Notes under the pieces: model-generated
The model's database searches: none
The model's input: only the letters and a program-made list of their open reading frames with translations
Told to the model about the DNA's origin: nothing
From: Bifidobacterium catenulatum PV20-2
Lineage (GTDB): Bacteria > Actinomycetota > Actinomycetes > Actinomycetales > Bifidobacteriaceae
Assembly: GCF_000800455.1 (NCBI RefSeq)
Contig: NZ_CP007456.1
Location: 1,674,001 to 1,738,000 of the forward strand
Direction of reading: 5' to 3'
DNA: 64,000 nucleotides
Shown: in pieces, positions 26,974-36,641 of the stretch
Layout of the letters: each line of letters starts with the position of its first letter
Numbering within the stretch: the stretch's first letter is position 1
Program-made: the position numbers and the translations under genes

Positions 26974-28515
26974 GTGACCGAACGAAGTAAATTTATGATG
27001 GCTGCCCTGACCAGCGCGACAATGCCCAATGCCGCCATTGCCGGCGCGCGCACCAGCGAACAGACCAACCCGACCGACGAAGGGTATGGAATCGACCATG
27101 CCGTGGTTCAGGATGCAGCAGGCAAACTGTATGACGTGTTCGCATCCAACACGCCTGAAGGTCGTAAACGTCTTGCCGGTCGCGTGCGTGCTGCGCAGAC
27201 GCTCGCGCAAGCCCGCGAATTAGGCGGATTGGGTTTTGCCGTCGATCACATAGTGGCTTTTTCCAACGGCGATTTGAAGCATTCCGCCACTGGAGACACA
27301 TCCGTGCTCGTCGCCACCCATCATGTGGGGCAGGCACGGCCGTTGGAGCTGCTGACTCTGGACGATTGCTCCAGCGTAGGCACCGCTTTAGGGGCGATTC
27401 ATCGCCTTCGCCCCGACTTCCTGCAGGAAGCGGGCTATCCGACGTTTGCCACCGGCCAGATTCGCGCACAGCTGACCGCTTGGATCAAACGGTTGTGCCA
27501 AGCCGGGCATGTTCCGCAGGAGATCACCACCAGTTGGGCGAATATTCTTGAGACCGACGGACTATGGTCGTTCTCCACTTGCCCGGTGCATGGCGGATTG
27601 CGTGACGGCGATTTGCTGTTCTCCGATTCGTCCATCACCGCGGTCACAAATTGGCAGGACATGCAGGTAAACGATCCTGCCCGCGATTTGGCTTGGATTT
27701 TCGCCAAACTTGATGAGAATCACCGTAACGCTCTGCTTTCCGCATATGGTCGCATGTTGGGCAACCGCCTGGATGATCTGATTATGCTGCGCGCCAATCT
27801 GTGGCTGCAGATGGAACAGGTAGGCGATTTCATTTCCGCTTTGAACAAGGCAGACAACGCCAAGATTATGCAATTCAAGGCGCAGGTGGAACGTTTGGCG
27901 CATCAGTTGGGTGTTGCCACGGCGAAGAATCGCACACAAACCAAACCGAAGCAGGAGTCCAAGGATCGACCCCAGCGCCCGCCGAGCACAATCACCGTAG
28001 GCACGTTACTGAACGAATCGGAGCGTCGCCGTAACGCGGCCGCACAGCAGAATGATTCCGACACGACCGGCGAACGTCATATCGACGCTGTGGATATGGA
28101 TGATTCCACTGGAGATTTCGACGTTACCGGTTCCCAGCCGGTCCGCAAGACGAAGGAAATCGTCAACGACGCGACGGAAGCGTTCGTACCGGCAGGAACC
28201 CAGCAATCACAAGCAGCATCCGGCAATACAAACGCACGTGAGGCGACCTCAGTCAGTACTTTCATTCCGGAACGTTCCGCAAAAGAACGGCACGAATCCA
28301 TGCCGTCAAGTTCCACCATGGTAATCAGCAGGCTGGAAACGGCCGACGACAACGACGATACGAACGAGGAATCGATTCCCGCATCGCACAGTGAGGCCGC
28401 GACAGTACTCATTCCACTGTTGGAGCGAGATGAGGCGACCATGCAGAAAGCGCAGGCGCAGATCAATCAGTGGGAGGCGGAAGACGCCACCGATGAGAAG
28501 CTACGCGTAAAATAG
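26974..28515 (+). CDS. aminoglycoside-phosphotransferase-like protein, probable pseudokinase
   Basis: 513 residues from a GTG with AAGG 8 nt upstream; the ATG 69 bp further upstream has no Shine-Dalgarno site. An APH-fold core runs to about residue 320. Where an active enzyme has HGDLHxGN and a metal-binding IDW, this one reads HGGLRDGDLLF and TNWQDMQ, so the catalytic Asp is Gly and the metal Asp is Asn. NDPARDLAWIF is conserved. The last 190 residues are a low-complexity hydrophilic tail rich in Thr, Asp and Glu. Position beside the helicase and DUF3107 is conserved in actinobacteria; role unknown. Confidence 0.75.
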   Translation: MTERSKFMMAALTSATMPNAAIAGARTSEQTNPTDEGYGIDHAVVQDAAGKLYDVFASNTPEGRKRLAGRVRAAQTLAQARELGGLGFAVDHIVAFSNGDLKHSATGDTSVLVATHHVGQARPLELLTLDDCSSVGTALGAIHRLRPDFLQEAGYPTFATGQIRAQLTAWIKRLCQAGHVPQEITTSWANILETDGLWSFSTCPVHGGLRDGDLLFSDSSITAVTNWQDMQVNDPARDLAWIFAKLDENHRNALLSAYGRMLGNRLDDLIMLRANLWLQMEQVGDFISALNKADNAKIMQFKAQVERLAHQLGVATAKNRTQTKPKQESKDRPQRPPSTITVGTLLNESERRRNAAAQQNDSDTTGERHIDAVDMDDSTGDFDVTGSQPVRKTKEIVNDATEAFVPAGTQQSQAASGNTNAREATSVSTFIPERSAKERHESMPSSSTMVISRLETADDNDDTNEESIPASHSEAATVLIPLLERDEATMQKAQAQINQWEAEDATDEKLRVK

Positions 28516-28575
28516 GCGCACATAACCCGTACATACACGTGCGCATGCATTGCGCATTATCACAAAGGAGCATCC

Positions 28576-28800
28576 ATGGATATTGAACTCGGCATTCAGA
28601 ATGTGGCCCGCACCGTCACCTTCAGCACCGAACAGAGCGCCGATGAGGTCAATGCGGCCATCGCCGACGCCGTGGAGAACGGCAAGACCATCAATCTGAC
28701 GGACGACAAGGGTCGTCGCATCGTGGTGCCGGCAGGATCGCTCGGCTACGCCATCATCGGTTCCGAGACCAAGCACGCCGTCGGTTTCGGCAACCTCTGA
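28576..28800 (+). CDS. DUF3107 family protein
   Basis: 74 residues, MDIELGIQNVARTVTFSTEQSADEV at the start and VPAGSLGYAIIGS near the end, a match to the small actinobacterial DUF3107 family (TB9.4-like). Preceded by AAAGGAG. Function unknown; usually found near the helicase cluster as here. Confidence 0.9.
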   Translation: MDIELGIQNVARTVTFSTEQSADEVNAAIADAVENGKTINLTDDKGRRIVVPAGSLGYAIIGSETKHAVGFGNL

Positions 28801-28859
28801 TCCGTTCGCATCACCAGATTTCAGCTTTGAACTGAAACACACGTTTTCGACGTAACAAG

Positions 28860-28888
28860 AAAAGCCAGACGTTCGCGCCTGGCTTTTC
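28860..28888 (+). terminator. intrinsic terminator after DUF3107
   Basis: AAAAGCCAG and CTGGCTTTT arms with a 10-nt loop, ending in a T-run on the plus strand; A-run on the left side allows bidirectional use for the convergent PHP gene. Confidence 0.85.
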
Positions 28889-28976
28889 CATTTTGAGCGA
28901 TCAACTCGTTCCTGGTTTCATATCTCAATTACGCATCGATGATTACGTTTCGGTTTTTTATTTTCGCCTTCGACGA

Positions 28977-29855
28977 TTATTTGCTCAAGCGGACGCCTCG
29001 ATTGATGATTTCCTGAACCGTTTCGTCGCTGGTGAGGTTCTCCCCCAGCGCATTCGGCTTGCCTTTACCGTGCCAATCGGATCCGCCGGTCACCAGCAGG
29101 TCGTGCCGGCGCGCAATGGCGAGCAGACGCTCACGCTGTTCTGGCGGATTGCCGCGATGCCACACTTCCAAACCGTCCAAACCTTCGGTAATGAGAGATT
29201 CGATTTGCCGGTCGGTCAGTAATGTCCGATTGCGTCGGGGGTCTCCGGCGTGGGCGATAACCACCACCCCGCCCGCACCTTTGACTGCGGCCACCACATC
29301 ATGCGTGGTCGGTGATGGCGTGGGAATGTAATATTTCGACGTTGCGCTCACCGCATCGGCGAAAGCGTCGGATCGTGTTTCATACACGCCGGCAGCCACC
29401 AACGCGTCGGCGATATGCGGCCGGCCTATCGTAGTGCGATTGCCTTCACGCACCTGCGCGAGCACATCATCCCACGTAATCGGAAAATCCTGTGCCATCA
29501 GTTCCACCATACGTTTGGTGCGCCGCAATCTGGCCTCGCGGGTGGACGCGAACATCTCGCTGATATCGGCGTTCAGCGGATCATATTGAAACGCGAGCAT
29601 ATGCACGGATACGTTCTCATCGACGGCAGTGATTTCCGTACCGCGTAACAACGGCAATCCGATCTGTCGCGAAGCAGCCAACGCATCCTGCCAACCGGAG
29701 GTCGTGTCATGGTCGGCAATCGCAACACCATGCAATCGTAATGATTGTGCCTCTTTCAGCAACGTACGCGGCGTTTCCGTACCGTCGGAAAAAACGGTAT
29801 GGCAGTGAATGTCCCAACCTTCAGCGGGCGGTGCCGCAGTGCCTACGCGAATCAT
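28977..29855 (-). CDS. PHP-domain metal-dependent phosphoesterase
   Basis: About 292 residues from MIRVGTAAPPAEG; a start 30 bp upstream is possible. PHP metal ligands in order: DIHCHTVFSDG, GVAIADHDTT, RGTEIT, HAGDPRRN and GGSDWHGKG. Family members hydrolyse nucleoside 3',5'-bisphosphate or oligoribonucleotide ends (YciV/RnmAm type); which applies here cannot be read from the sequence. Confidence 0.9.
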   Translation of the reverse strand: MIRVGTAAPPAEGWDIHCHTVFSDGTETPRTLLKEAQSLRLHGVAIADHDTTSGWQDALAASRQIGLPLLRGTEITAVDENVSVHMLAFQYDPLNADISEMFASTREARLRRTKRMVELMAQDFPITWDDVLAQVREGNRTTIGRPHIADALVAAGVYETRSDAFADAVSATSKYYIPTPSPTTHDVVAAVKGAGGVVVIAHAGDPRRNRTLLTDRQIESLITEGLDGLEVWHRGNPPEQRERLLAIARRHDLLVTGGSDWHGKGKPNALGENLTSDETVQEIINRGVRLSK

Positions 29856-29945
29856 GTATCCATCGTAAGCTGTTCTTCGTCGCAACGCGGCACAATACCG
29901 CGTAAACTAAACGATGACAACGTTTGTATTTTGATTCAAGGATGC

Positions 29946-30614
29946 ATGATGAGTGATTTTCCCGGCGAACTGGTTGTCGAAGCCACTCTCGACGATGATT
30001 ACACGAAGCCGCGCGGCTGGCGTCACAGCGCCACTTGGACGTATCTGATCATGCTGGTCGCTTCGGCGGTCGCGCTGGTCGTATCGTTCGTGCTTTCCGC
30101 CGAGACACTGAAATTGGCGCGCAATCCCGGTCAGAAGCTCAGCTGTGATGTGAATGCCGTGATGTCGTGTTCCACGGTTGCGGAATCGTGGCAGGCTGAG
30201 ATTGTGAAGTTCGCCGGTTTGAGTTTCCCGAATGCATTCTTCGGTATCGCCGCGGAATCAGTGTTTGTAACGATTGCGGTGATTGGATTGATGAAGGTTG
30301 CCGTGCCTCGCTGGTTTGCGTTGTGCACATGGCTGGGCGGACTGGCCGCGCTGGCTTATTCGTATTGGCTGACCTCACAGTCGTTGTTTGTGATCAACGC
30401 GCTATGCCCGTGGTGCCTGTGTCTGATGTTCTCCACTACCGTGCAGTTCATGGCGTTGTCTCATGCCACGACGGTGGTTCAGGGGATTCCGGCCAAAGGT
30501 GCGGGCGTACGCACTTACTACCGTCTTAATTACGATCTAATGGTCGATGCCGTATGGATTGTGGCATTGATCGTGATCATTCTCGTCAAGGATGGCCCGA
30601 TGCTGTTCAGCTGA
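29946..30614 (+). CDS. vitamin K epoxide reductase (VKOR) family membrane protein
   Basis: 222 residues from the ATG ATG pair after AAGGA; the much longer upstream frame overlaps the divergent PHP gene and is rejected. Four to five membrane helices. Redox Cys in LSCDVNAVMSCS (loop pair) and the active CPWC motif are present. Family role is to reoxidise DsbA-like partners in the cell envelope of actinobacteria, with quinone as acceptor. No DsbA-like gene is adjacent. Confidence 0.92.
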   Translation: MMSDFPGELVVEATLDDDYTKPRGWRHSATWTYLIMLVASAVALVVSFVLSAETLKLARNPGQKLSCDVNAVMSCSTVAESWQAEIVKFAGLSFPNAFFGIAAESVFVTIAVIGLMKVAVPRWFALCTWLGGLAALAYSYWLTSQSLFVINALCPWCLCLMFSTTVQFMALSHATTVVQGIPAKGAGVRTYYRLNYDLMVDAVWIVALIVIILVKDGPMLFS

Positions 30615-30653
30615 CGTCAGCCAACAATCTACGCAATATCAAATATTTGCCTG

Positions 30654-30698
30654 AATACAAGAGAAGCCGACTGGAAACAGCCGGCTTCTCTTGTATTT
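30654..30698. terminator. bidirectional terminator between VKOR and dapF
   Basis: Arms ATACAAGAGAAGCCG and CGGCTTCTCTTGTAT pair perfectly over 15 bp. It lies in the gap of two convergent genes, T-rich on one side and A-rich on the other. Confidence 0.88.
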
Positions 30699-30755
30699 AT
30701 TTGCGGATTTCGGTTTCTCATATGAGATTCGCGCGAAAACCGTCTTACAGCAGTC

Positions 30756-31655
30756 TTACAGCAGTTCGATTTTGCCGACGATGGTGGCCGATCCGGTGAG
30801 TTTCACATCATCGTCGGTCACGTCGACGCGCAAGATGCCGCCACGTACGGTGATCGTCCAATGGTCGATACCTGTTTTGGCGCACAGGGTGATGGCGGTG
30901 GCGCACAGGCCCGTACCGCACGACAGCGTTTCGCCGCAGCCGCGCTCGTTGACGCGCATGGTGGCGCTGCCCTCGTTGTCGCCTTCGCTTTGTTCGTCGA
31001 TACGCACGAATTCAACGTTCTGGTCGCTTTCGATCTGGGGCGAGACGACCGGCTTGGTCACCAGATCAAGCTGTTCCACGGTCGGCAGGCTGGAGAACGC
31101 GTCTTCGATGACGGCGACCACATGCGGATTGCCCATGTCCACGAACGTGCCTCGCGCGGAACCCTTGGTTCCCGGAATCGTTACCTCGTAGAAGTCGAGG
31201 TCACCACGCTTCCACGCGCCCATTTCCACCTGGAACACGTCGTTGCCGAGGCCGGGCACATTGCCGAGCGACGTCAGCACTTTCACGCCGGCGCGCGTGC
31301 CAAGGCGGAATGGTTTGCCACCCGGCTGGTCGGCGATACCCTGACGTTGCGCGAACAGGGTGATGGCTCGTGTGCCGTTGCCGCACATTTCGGCCAATGA
31401 TCCGTCGGCGTTACGGTAATCCATGAACCATTGCGCGTCCCCGGCAGCGCATTCGTCCACTTGGGCATCATTCAGGTCGGAAACGTATTTCGGGTGGGCG
31501 AGACGAATCAGTCCGTCGCCGCCAATGCCGAAATGACGCTCGCACAGCATTCGCACTTCGTCGGCGGTCGGCTCATACGCTCCTTCGGGGTCAACATACA
31601 CCACGAAATCGTTGCCTGTGGCGTGCGCTTTGTAAACAATGTTCGGAATGCTCAT
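30756..31655 (-). CDS. dapF: diaminopimelate epimerase
   Basis: Converts LL- to meso-diaminopimelate. 299 residues. The two catalytic Cys are in EMCGNGTRAI and GCGETLSCGTGLCA; the N-terminal KAHATGNDFVVY is typical. Many bifidobacteria have Lys or Orn in their peptidoglycan, so the pathway here mainly serves lysine synthesis (inference). Divergent from murI with 66 bp between. Confidence 0.96.
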   Translation of the reverse strand: MSIPNIVYKAHATGNDFVVYVDPEGAYEPTADEVRMLCERHFGIGGDGLIRLAHPKYVSDLNDAQVDECAAGDAQWFMDYRNADGSLAEMCGNGTRAITLFAQRQGIADQPGGKPFRLGTRAGVKVLTSLGNVPGLGNDVFQVEMGAWKRGDLDFYEVTIPGTKGSARGTFVDMGNPHVVAVIEDAFSSLPTVEQLDLVTKPVVSPQIESDQNVEFVRIDEQSEGDNEGSATMRVNERGCGETLSCGTGLCATAITLCAKTGIDHWTITVRGGILRVDVTDDDVKLTGSATIVGKIELL

Positions 31656-31721
31656 ACCAATTCACTCTACACGCGGTAGGCTATTGGAGGCAGGCTAAGT
31701 CTGGCAATCGCAGGAGGAATC

Positions 31722-32498
31722 ATGACTTCAACGGCACCAATCGGCGTATTCGACTCCGGTTTGGGAGGTATTTCCGTGGTCCGTGAGATCCGCCATAACA
31801 TGCCGAATGAGCGTGTGCTCTATTTCGGCGACTCCGCAAACGCCCCATATGGCACGAAATCTCCGGAACAGGTGCGCGACCTGTCGAACACCATCGTGGA
31901 GCGTTTCGTGAAACAAGGTGTGAAAGCGGTGGTGATCGCCTGCAATACCGCAACTTCCGCAGCAGCCAACGAACTGCGCGACCGCTACGACATTCCAATC
32001 ATCGGCATGGAACCGGCATTGAAAGTGGCATGCGACCGTGGTGAGGGCCATCGTCAGCGCGTGATCGTGGCCGCCACTCCCCTTACGTTGCGCGAGAAGA
32101 AATTCGCCGTGTTGATGGACCGGTTCAAAGCCGATCATACGATTTTTCCGGAACCATGCCCCGGTTTGGTGGAGATCGTCGAACATGGCCTGCTTGACGA
32201 TCATGACACGGTGATGCGCACGTTGCATGAGTATTTCGACCAGTATGATTTGTCGACGATTGATTCGGTAGTGCTTGGCTGCACGCATTTCGTGTTCTAT
32301 CGTGACTATTTCCGCGAATTGCTGCCGAGTTCAGCTGCGATCATCGACGGTAACGCCGGTACCGTGCGCCATCTTGGCGTGGTGCTCGAATCGTTGGGCA
32401 AACTTGCGCCGGACCATGCCGACGGCGGTATTGAACTTGCGAATTCAGACACTTGCGAACGAATTGCACGGTTAGCGCAGTCGCTGCTCGATCGCTGA
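31722..32498 (+). CDS. murI: glutamate racemase
   Basis: Provides D-glutamate for peptidoglycan. 258 residues. [13 protein letters not shown] at the N-terminus, catalytic Cys in [13 protein letters not shown] and [12 protein letters not shown]. Preceded by a strong AGGAGG. Full length. Confidence 0.97.
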   Translation: MTSTAPIGVFDSGLGGISVVREIRHNMPNERVLYFGDSANAPYGTKSPEQVRDLSNTIVERFVKQGVKAVVIACNTATSAAANELRDRYDIPIIGMEPALKVACDRGEGHRQRVIVAATPLTLREKKFAVLMDRFKADHTIFPEPCPGLVEIVEHGLLDDHDTVMRTLHEYFDQYDLSTIDSVVLGCTHFVFYRDYFRELLPSSAAIIDGNAGTVRHLGVVLESLGKLAPDHADGGIELANSDTCERIARLAQSLLDR

Positions 32499-32561
32499 TC
32501 GGCGAATGAGCGCAAATGTCCTCAATACGCGCGTAGAGTCAAGAAAACAGCAGCTTCAGAG

Positions 32562-32735
32562 AACGATGAAGTGGTGTTGGCCAAGGAATACGAGAAAGAC
32601 GGCCGCGTGCTTATTCTCGCACCGGAAAGCCTGTATGGTTTAAGCACGTTGAGCAAGTCGTTCGAAGGTTTGGAACGCATGTACCGCGCGGGCCATGCGG
32701 CGGCCGAGGCCATTCCCTCATTCCTGGAAAGCTGA
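32562..32735 (+). pseudogene. orphan 3' fragment of a patatin-like gene
   Basis: 58 codons, NDEVVLAKEYEKDGRVLIL through to AIPSFLES and a stop, matching the last 58 codons of the intact patatin-like gene that ends at 36628 with only a few changes (EQ to EK, LN to LS, GY to GH, AFLK to SFLE). Nothing of the first 225 codons is present and there is no start codon. A relic of a second copy or of a duplication/recombination event. Confidence 0.9.
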
Positions 32736-32805
32736 GGATGGCGTCCGCACACGCATTGGATGCGGACACGCCGTATTCATCGCCTGCGAGCTGTTCGTTT
32801 CCAAA

Positions 32806-32833
32806 TTGAGACGTAACACGAAAATTTTATAAA
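32806..32833 (+). promoter_or_regulatory. promoter of the oligopeptide-binding protein gene
   Basis: -35 TTGAGA, 16 bp, -10 TATAAA, start near 32840, followed by a leader of about 65 nt and the Shine-Dalgarno AAAGGAG. Confidence 0.7.
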
Positions 32834-32904
32834 ACTCCTATATTGTGTCCTACTGTTTTTCGCCGACATAATCGGCGGAAATGCCGACATTAAAGGAGAA
32901 TGAA

Positions 32905-34554
32905 ATGAAGAACAACGCGTTCCGTCGACTGCTGGCCATGGCCGCAGCGGGCGCCATGCTGACGTCGATCGCCGCATGCGGCTCGTCGTCCAGCGATGAC
33001 ACAGCCTCCAACGGCTCCGATAGCACCTCGCTGATTTCAGTGAACAACAGCGAACCGCAGAACGGCCTAATTCCAAGCGACACCAACGAAATGGGCGGCG
33101 GCAAAGTTATTCGATACCTGTTCGAAGGTCTGGTGAGCTTTGACGCAAAGGGCAAGCAACATCTCGAAGTCGCCGAGAGTATCACCCCGAACGAGGATGC
33201 CACCACGTACACAATCAAGTTGAAGAAAGGCTGGAAGTTCACCAACGGCGAGGCAGTAACCGCCCATTCCTTCGCCGACACCTGGAGTTTCGCCGCCAAT
33301 GTGAAGAACGCGCAGAAAACCGCAAGCCGATTCTCCACCATCAAGGGCTATGACGAGCTGCAGGATCCGAACGTCGATCCGAAGGCCACGCTTTCCGGTC
33401 TTTCCACCCCGGACGACTACACGCTGGTCGTCGAGCTGAACAAGCCTGATTCCGTATTCCCGACCAAGCTCGCGCACCAATCCATGTTCCCGCTGCCAAG
33501 CGTGGCGTTTAAGGACATCAAGAAGTTCGGTCAGGCTCCGATTGGCAATGGTCCGTACAAGTTCAAGTCCTGGTCCCACGACAAGAACATCATCGTCGTA
33601 CCAAACAAGGATTATAAGGGCAGCCGCAAGGTGTCCAACAAAGGCATCGAATACCGCGTCTACACGAATGAGGATTCCGCTTACTCCGACGTGCTGTCCG
33701 GCAACCTCGACGTGATGGATCAGATTCCACAGTCTGCGGTGAAGACCTTCCGTCAGGATTCCAGCGTGATCGCCTACAGCCAGGCAGGATCCTCGTTCCA
33801 GTCCTTCATCATTCCGGAACGTCTTGAGCATTTCGGCAACGACGAAGAAGGCCAGTTGCGTCGTCAGGCCATTTCCATGGCCATCGACCGCGACCAGATC
33901 GTCAAGAAGGTTTACAACAACACGAAGACCCCTGCCACCGATTTCACTTCACCGCTCGTCCCCGAATATGTGAAGAAACTGGAACAGAACGGCAGCAACC
34001 TGAAATACAACGCTTCCAAGGCCAAGGAACTCTGGAAGAAAGCCAATGCCATCAAGCCATGGTCCGGCAACTTCCGAATCGCCTATAACGCCGATGGCGG
34101 CCATAAGGAATGGGTCGATGCCGTGTGCAACCAGATCAAGAACACACTCGACATCGACGCCGCTGGCGAGCCGTACGCCACGTTCAGCGACGTGCGTAAC
34201 CAGGTGACCAACCGCACCATCAAAACCGCGTTCCGTGCCGGCTGGATGCTGGATTACCCGTCCGCTGAAGATTATCTCAATCCGCTATATGCCTCCAGCT
34301 CCGCTGACGGTCATGGTTCGAACGATGGTGATTACAAGAGCGCGGAATTCGACGAGCTCCTGAACGCCACACTTGCCCAGACCGACGTAAAGAAGCGAAC
34401 CGAGGACTTCACCAAGGCTCAGGAAGTGCTGGCCAAGGATCTTCCGGTGATTCCGCTGTGGAACGACAACGTCGCCGCCGTGTCCGCGACGAACGTGAAG
34501 AACGTGTCGTTCGATTACACCAATCTACCTACCTACAACACCATCACTAAGTGA
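32905..34554 (+). CDS. oligopeptide ABC transporter substrate-binding lipoprotein (SBP family 5)
   Basis: 549 residues from the ATG 7 nt after AAAGGAG; an ATG 24 bp upstream precedes that site. Signal peptide with lipobox SIAAC at about residue 26, then a Ser/Asp linker. Family 5 hallmarks include KVIRYLFEGLVSFDAKG and the ligand-core region RQAISMAIDRDQIV. Captures peptides (or nickel/sugars in relatives) outside the cell. No permease or ATPase genes lie next to it, so it is an orphan binding protein followed by two terminators. Confidence 0.93.
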   Translation: MKNNAFRRLLAMAAAGAMLTSIAACGSSSSDDTASNGSDSTSLISVNNSEPQNGLIPSDTNEMGGGKVIRYLFEGLVSFDAKGKQHLEVAESITPNEDATTYTIKLKKGWKFTNGEAVTAHSFADTWSFAANVKNAQKTASRFSTIKGYDELQDPNVDPKATLSGLSTPDDYTLVVELNKPDSVFPTKLAHQSMFPLPSVAFKDIKKFGQAPIGNGPYKFKSWSHDKNIIVVPNKDYKGSRKVSNKGIEYRVYTNEDSAYSDVLSGNLDVMDQIPQSAVKTFRQDSSVIAYSQAGSSFQSFIIPERLEHFGNDEEGQLRRQAISMAIDRDQIVKKVYNNTKTPATDFTSPLVPEYVKKLEQNGSNLKYNASKAKELWKKANAIKPWSGNFRIAYNADGGHKEWVDAVCNQIKNTLDIDAAGEPYATFSDVRNQVTNRTIKTAFRAGWMLDYPSAEDYLNPLYASSSADGHGSNDGDYKSAEFDELLNATLAQTDVKKRTEDFTKAQEVLAKDLPVIPLWNDNVAAVSATNVKNVSFDYTNLPTYNTITK

Positions 34555-34559
34555 TGTTT

Positions 34560-34590
34560 CTGGACGGCGAACGAATGATTCGCCGTCCAG
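34560..34590 (+). terminator. first terminator hairpin after the binding protein gene
   Basis: CTGGACGGCGAA and TTCGCCGTCCAG, a perfect 12-bp stem with 7-nt loop, right after the stop codon; followed by AAAGGG rather than T. Confidence 0.7.
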
Positions 34591-34600
34591 AAAGGGAGCT

Positions 34601-34655
34601 AAAGCACAGCGGGGTTCGAATCCTTCATGGATTCGAACCCCGCTGTGCTTTTGTG
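34601..34655. terminator. strong bidirectional terminator
   Basis: AAGCACAGCGGGGTTCGAA and TTCGAACCCCGCTGTGCTT pair over at least 19 bp, with a T-run on the plus side and an A-run on the other. It closes both the binding-protein gene and the convergent isoaspartyl peptidase gene. Confidence 0.92.
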
Positions 34656-34685
34656 ACTTGTTTTTGACGGTTTGCCGCTACAGTA

Positions 34686-35624
34686 TCAACTCTGCACGTA
34701 GCTGCCCTTCGGAGACTTCCAACCGCAGTTCATCATCTCGCTATTGAATACCATCGCGCCTTCACCATGCGCCGGAACGACGATCATACCGCCATCGCCA
34801 TGATGACGGGCGACACCATCCAGCGCCGCCTTCGCAGCCTCGACCGGCTCCTCCTTGGCGTACAGAACGCGATCAGAAACCTGATGCGCAGCGACTTCCT
34901 TGACGAACGCCTCACCGATGCCGGTGCAGGAGATCGCGACGGAATCGTTGTTGGCATAGGTGCCACAGCCCGGCAGGGGCGAATCGCCGACGCGTCCCGG
35001 CATCTGGTTGGTGATGCCACCGGTGGAGGTGCCGGCAGCGATGTTGCCGAACGAGTCGCGGGCGACAGCGCCGATGGTGCCATGCTTCTCCCACTCATCG
35101 CCGTTGGATTGCGCCTCGTGCAAGGATTCCTGGCGTGCCGGAGTGATGAAATATTCACTGTCGCACAGTTCGATTTCCCACTCCTTAAGCAAATCATTAC
35201 CAGGCTTGGCAAACATGACATGCTTGGTCTTTTCCTTGATGGCACGCGCTACGTTGATCGGATTCTTAGACGTGGTCAGACCACACGCGGAACCAACCTC
35301 GCCATCGACACCGGTCATCAGGCAGGAATCCATGGATACGATGCCTTCGCTCGTCAATGCAGCGCCACGACCAGCGTTGAACTCCGGAGCATCCTCCATA
35401 ACACGGATAGCCGCGCACACGGCATCCTCCGCCGGAGCCCCCTGCTCCAGCAACGCATAGCCAGCTTCAAGAGCCCTGTTCAAATCCTGCTCCACCTGGG
35501 CACGACGTTCCGGCGTATCCTTTTTGCCACGATTGCCGGCACCCGCGTGAATCACCAGCAGAATCCCGTCCGGATCAGCTTGGGCGATGTGGACCGTCGA
35601 CTGAGGCAGTGCAGCTTCGTTCAT
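34686..35624 (-). CDS. isoaspartyl peptidase / plant-type L-asparaginase
   Basis: 312 residues from MNEAALPQS, preceded by GGAGAAG; a frame extending 31 codons upstream lacks support. Ntn-hydrolase that self-cleaves: the nucleophile Thr is in HGTIGAVARDSFGN and the glycine loop GTSTGGITNQMPGR follows, with GCGTYAN downstream. Cleaves beta-aspartyl dipeptides and asparagine. Its neighbour upstream is a peptide-binding protein, which suggests peptide use. Confidence 0.93.
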   Translation of the reverse strand: MNEAALPQSTVHIAQADPDGILLVIHAGAGNRGKKDTPERRAQVEQDLNRALEAGYALLEQGAPAEDAVCAAIRVMEDAPEFNAGRGAALTSEGIVSMDSCLMTGVDGEVGSACGLTTSKNPINVARAIKEKTKHVMFAKPGNDLLKEWEIELCDSEYFITPARQESLHEAQSNGDEWEKHGTIGAVARDSFGNIAAGTSTGGITNQMPGRVGDSPLPGCGTYANNDSVAISCTGIGEAFVKEVAAHQVSDRVLYAKEEPVEAAKAALDGVARHHGDGGMIVVPAHGEGAMVFNSEMMNCGWKSPKGSYVQS

Positions 35625-35779
35625 TGATATCTTCTCCACTCCATTTTTATTGATTGTTCGCAGATATCTTACGTCGTTCTTCGCTAAGAAATGACCGAAT
35701 ACGCAGAAATACGTCAATTAGACCGCGTAAAGTCAATTGAACCCGCAAAAGGGACGGACGGCGAAAGGACGGGGCGCAT

Positions 35780-36628
35780 ATGGCTCACAGGACGGCAATG
35801 ATCGACGTCGGCGGTGGTTTCCGCGCGATCTACGGTGCGGGCGTGATGGACCGCATGCTTGAGGACGGCATCAGCGTCGACCATTGCTACGGCGTTTCCG
35901 CAGGCAGCGCCAACATGGTCTCGTTCATCGCGAAGCAGCACGGGCGCAACCACACGTTCTACACGCAGTACGCGTTCCGCAAGGAGTACGCGAGCTTCGA
36001 CAGCTACGTCAAGAACCATAATTTCGCCAACCTCGACTACGTGTATAGCACGCTCAGCAATCATGATGGTGAAAATCCGGTTGACTACGCGGCTTTCGAA
36101 GCCAACCCGACCGATTTCACCGTGGTTGCGTGCAACGCCGAAGACGGCTCCACGAAGTATTTCAGTAAGTCCGACGTGAGCTACGACAATTTCGACATCA
36201 TGAAGGCGTCATCAGCAGTGCCGGTAGCTTGCGAACCGTATGCGATCGATGGCGTCCCCTATTACGACGGCGGCATCGCCGATCCGATTCCGGTGCAGAA
36301 GGCCATCGATGACGGCTACGACCGTATCGTGGTAATACTCACCCGCCCGAAAGACACCGTACGCGAACAGAAGAGGGACATCGGCCCGGCCAGGATTTTG
36401 AAGCGCAGCCACCCCGAAGCCGCGGAAAAACTGCTCAACCGTTATCAGAAGTACAACGACGAAGTGGCGCTGGCCAAGGAATACGAGCAGGACGGCCGCG
36501 TGCTCATCCTCGCGCCGGAAAGCCTGTACGGCCTGAACACGTTGAGCAAGTCGTTCGAAGGTTTGGAACGCATGTACCGCGCGGGCTATGCGGCAGCCGA
36601 GGCCATTCCCGCATTCCTAAAAAGTTGA
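35780..36628 (+). CDS. patatin-like phospholipase
   Basis: 282 residues. Oxyanion loop DVGGGFRAIYGAG, nucleophile Ser in YGVSAGSAN, and the dyad Asp in YYDGGIADP. Cytoplasmic, no signal peptide, similar to the bacterial YjjU/RssA type. GAAAGGA precedes the start. The last 174 bp are repeated 3.9 kb upstream as the fragment at 32562. Confidence 0.92.
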   Translation: MAHRTAMIDVGGGFRAIYGAGVMDRMLEDGISVDHCYGVSAGSANMVSFIAKQHGRNHTFYTQYAFRKEYASFDSYVKNHNFANLDYVYSTLSNHDGENPVDYAAFEANPTDFTVVACNAEDGSTKYFSKSDVSYDNFDIMKASSAVPVACEPYAIDGVPYYDGGIADPIPVQKAIDDGYDRIVVILTRPKDTVREQKRDIGPARILKRSHPEAAEKLLNRYQKYNDEVALAKEYEQDGRVLILAPESLYGLNTLSKSFEGLERMYRAGYAAAEAIPAFLKS

Positions 36629-36641
36629 GCACTACCCTCAT

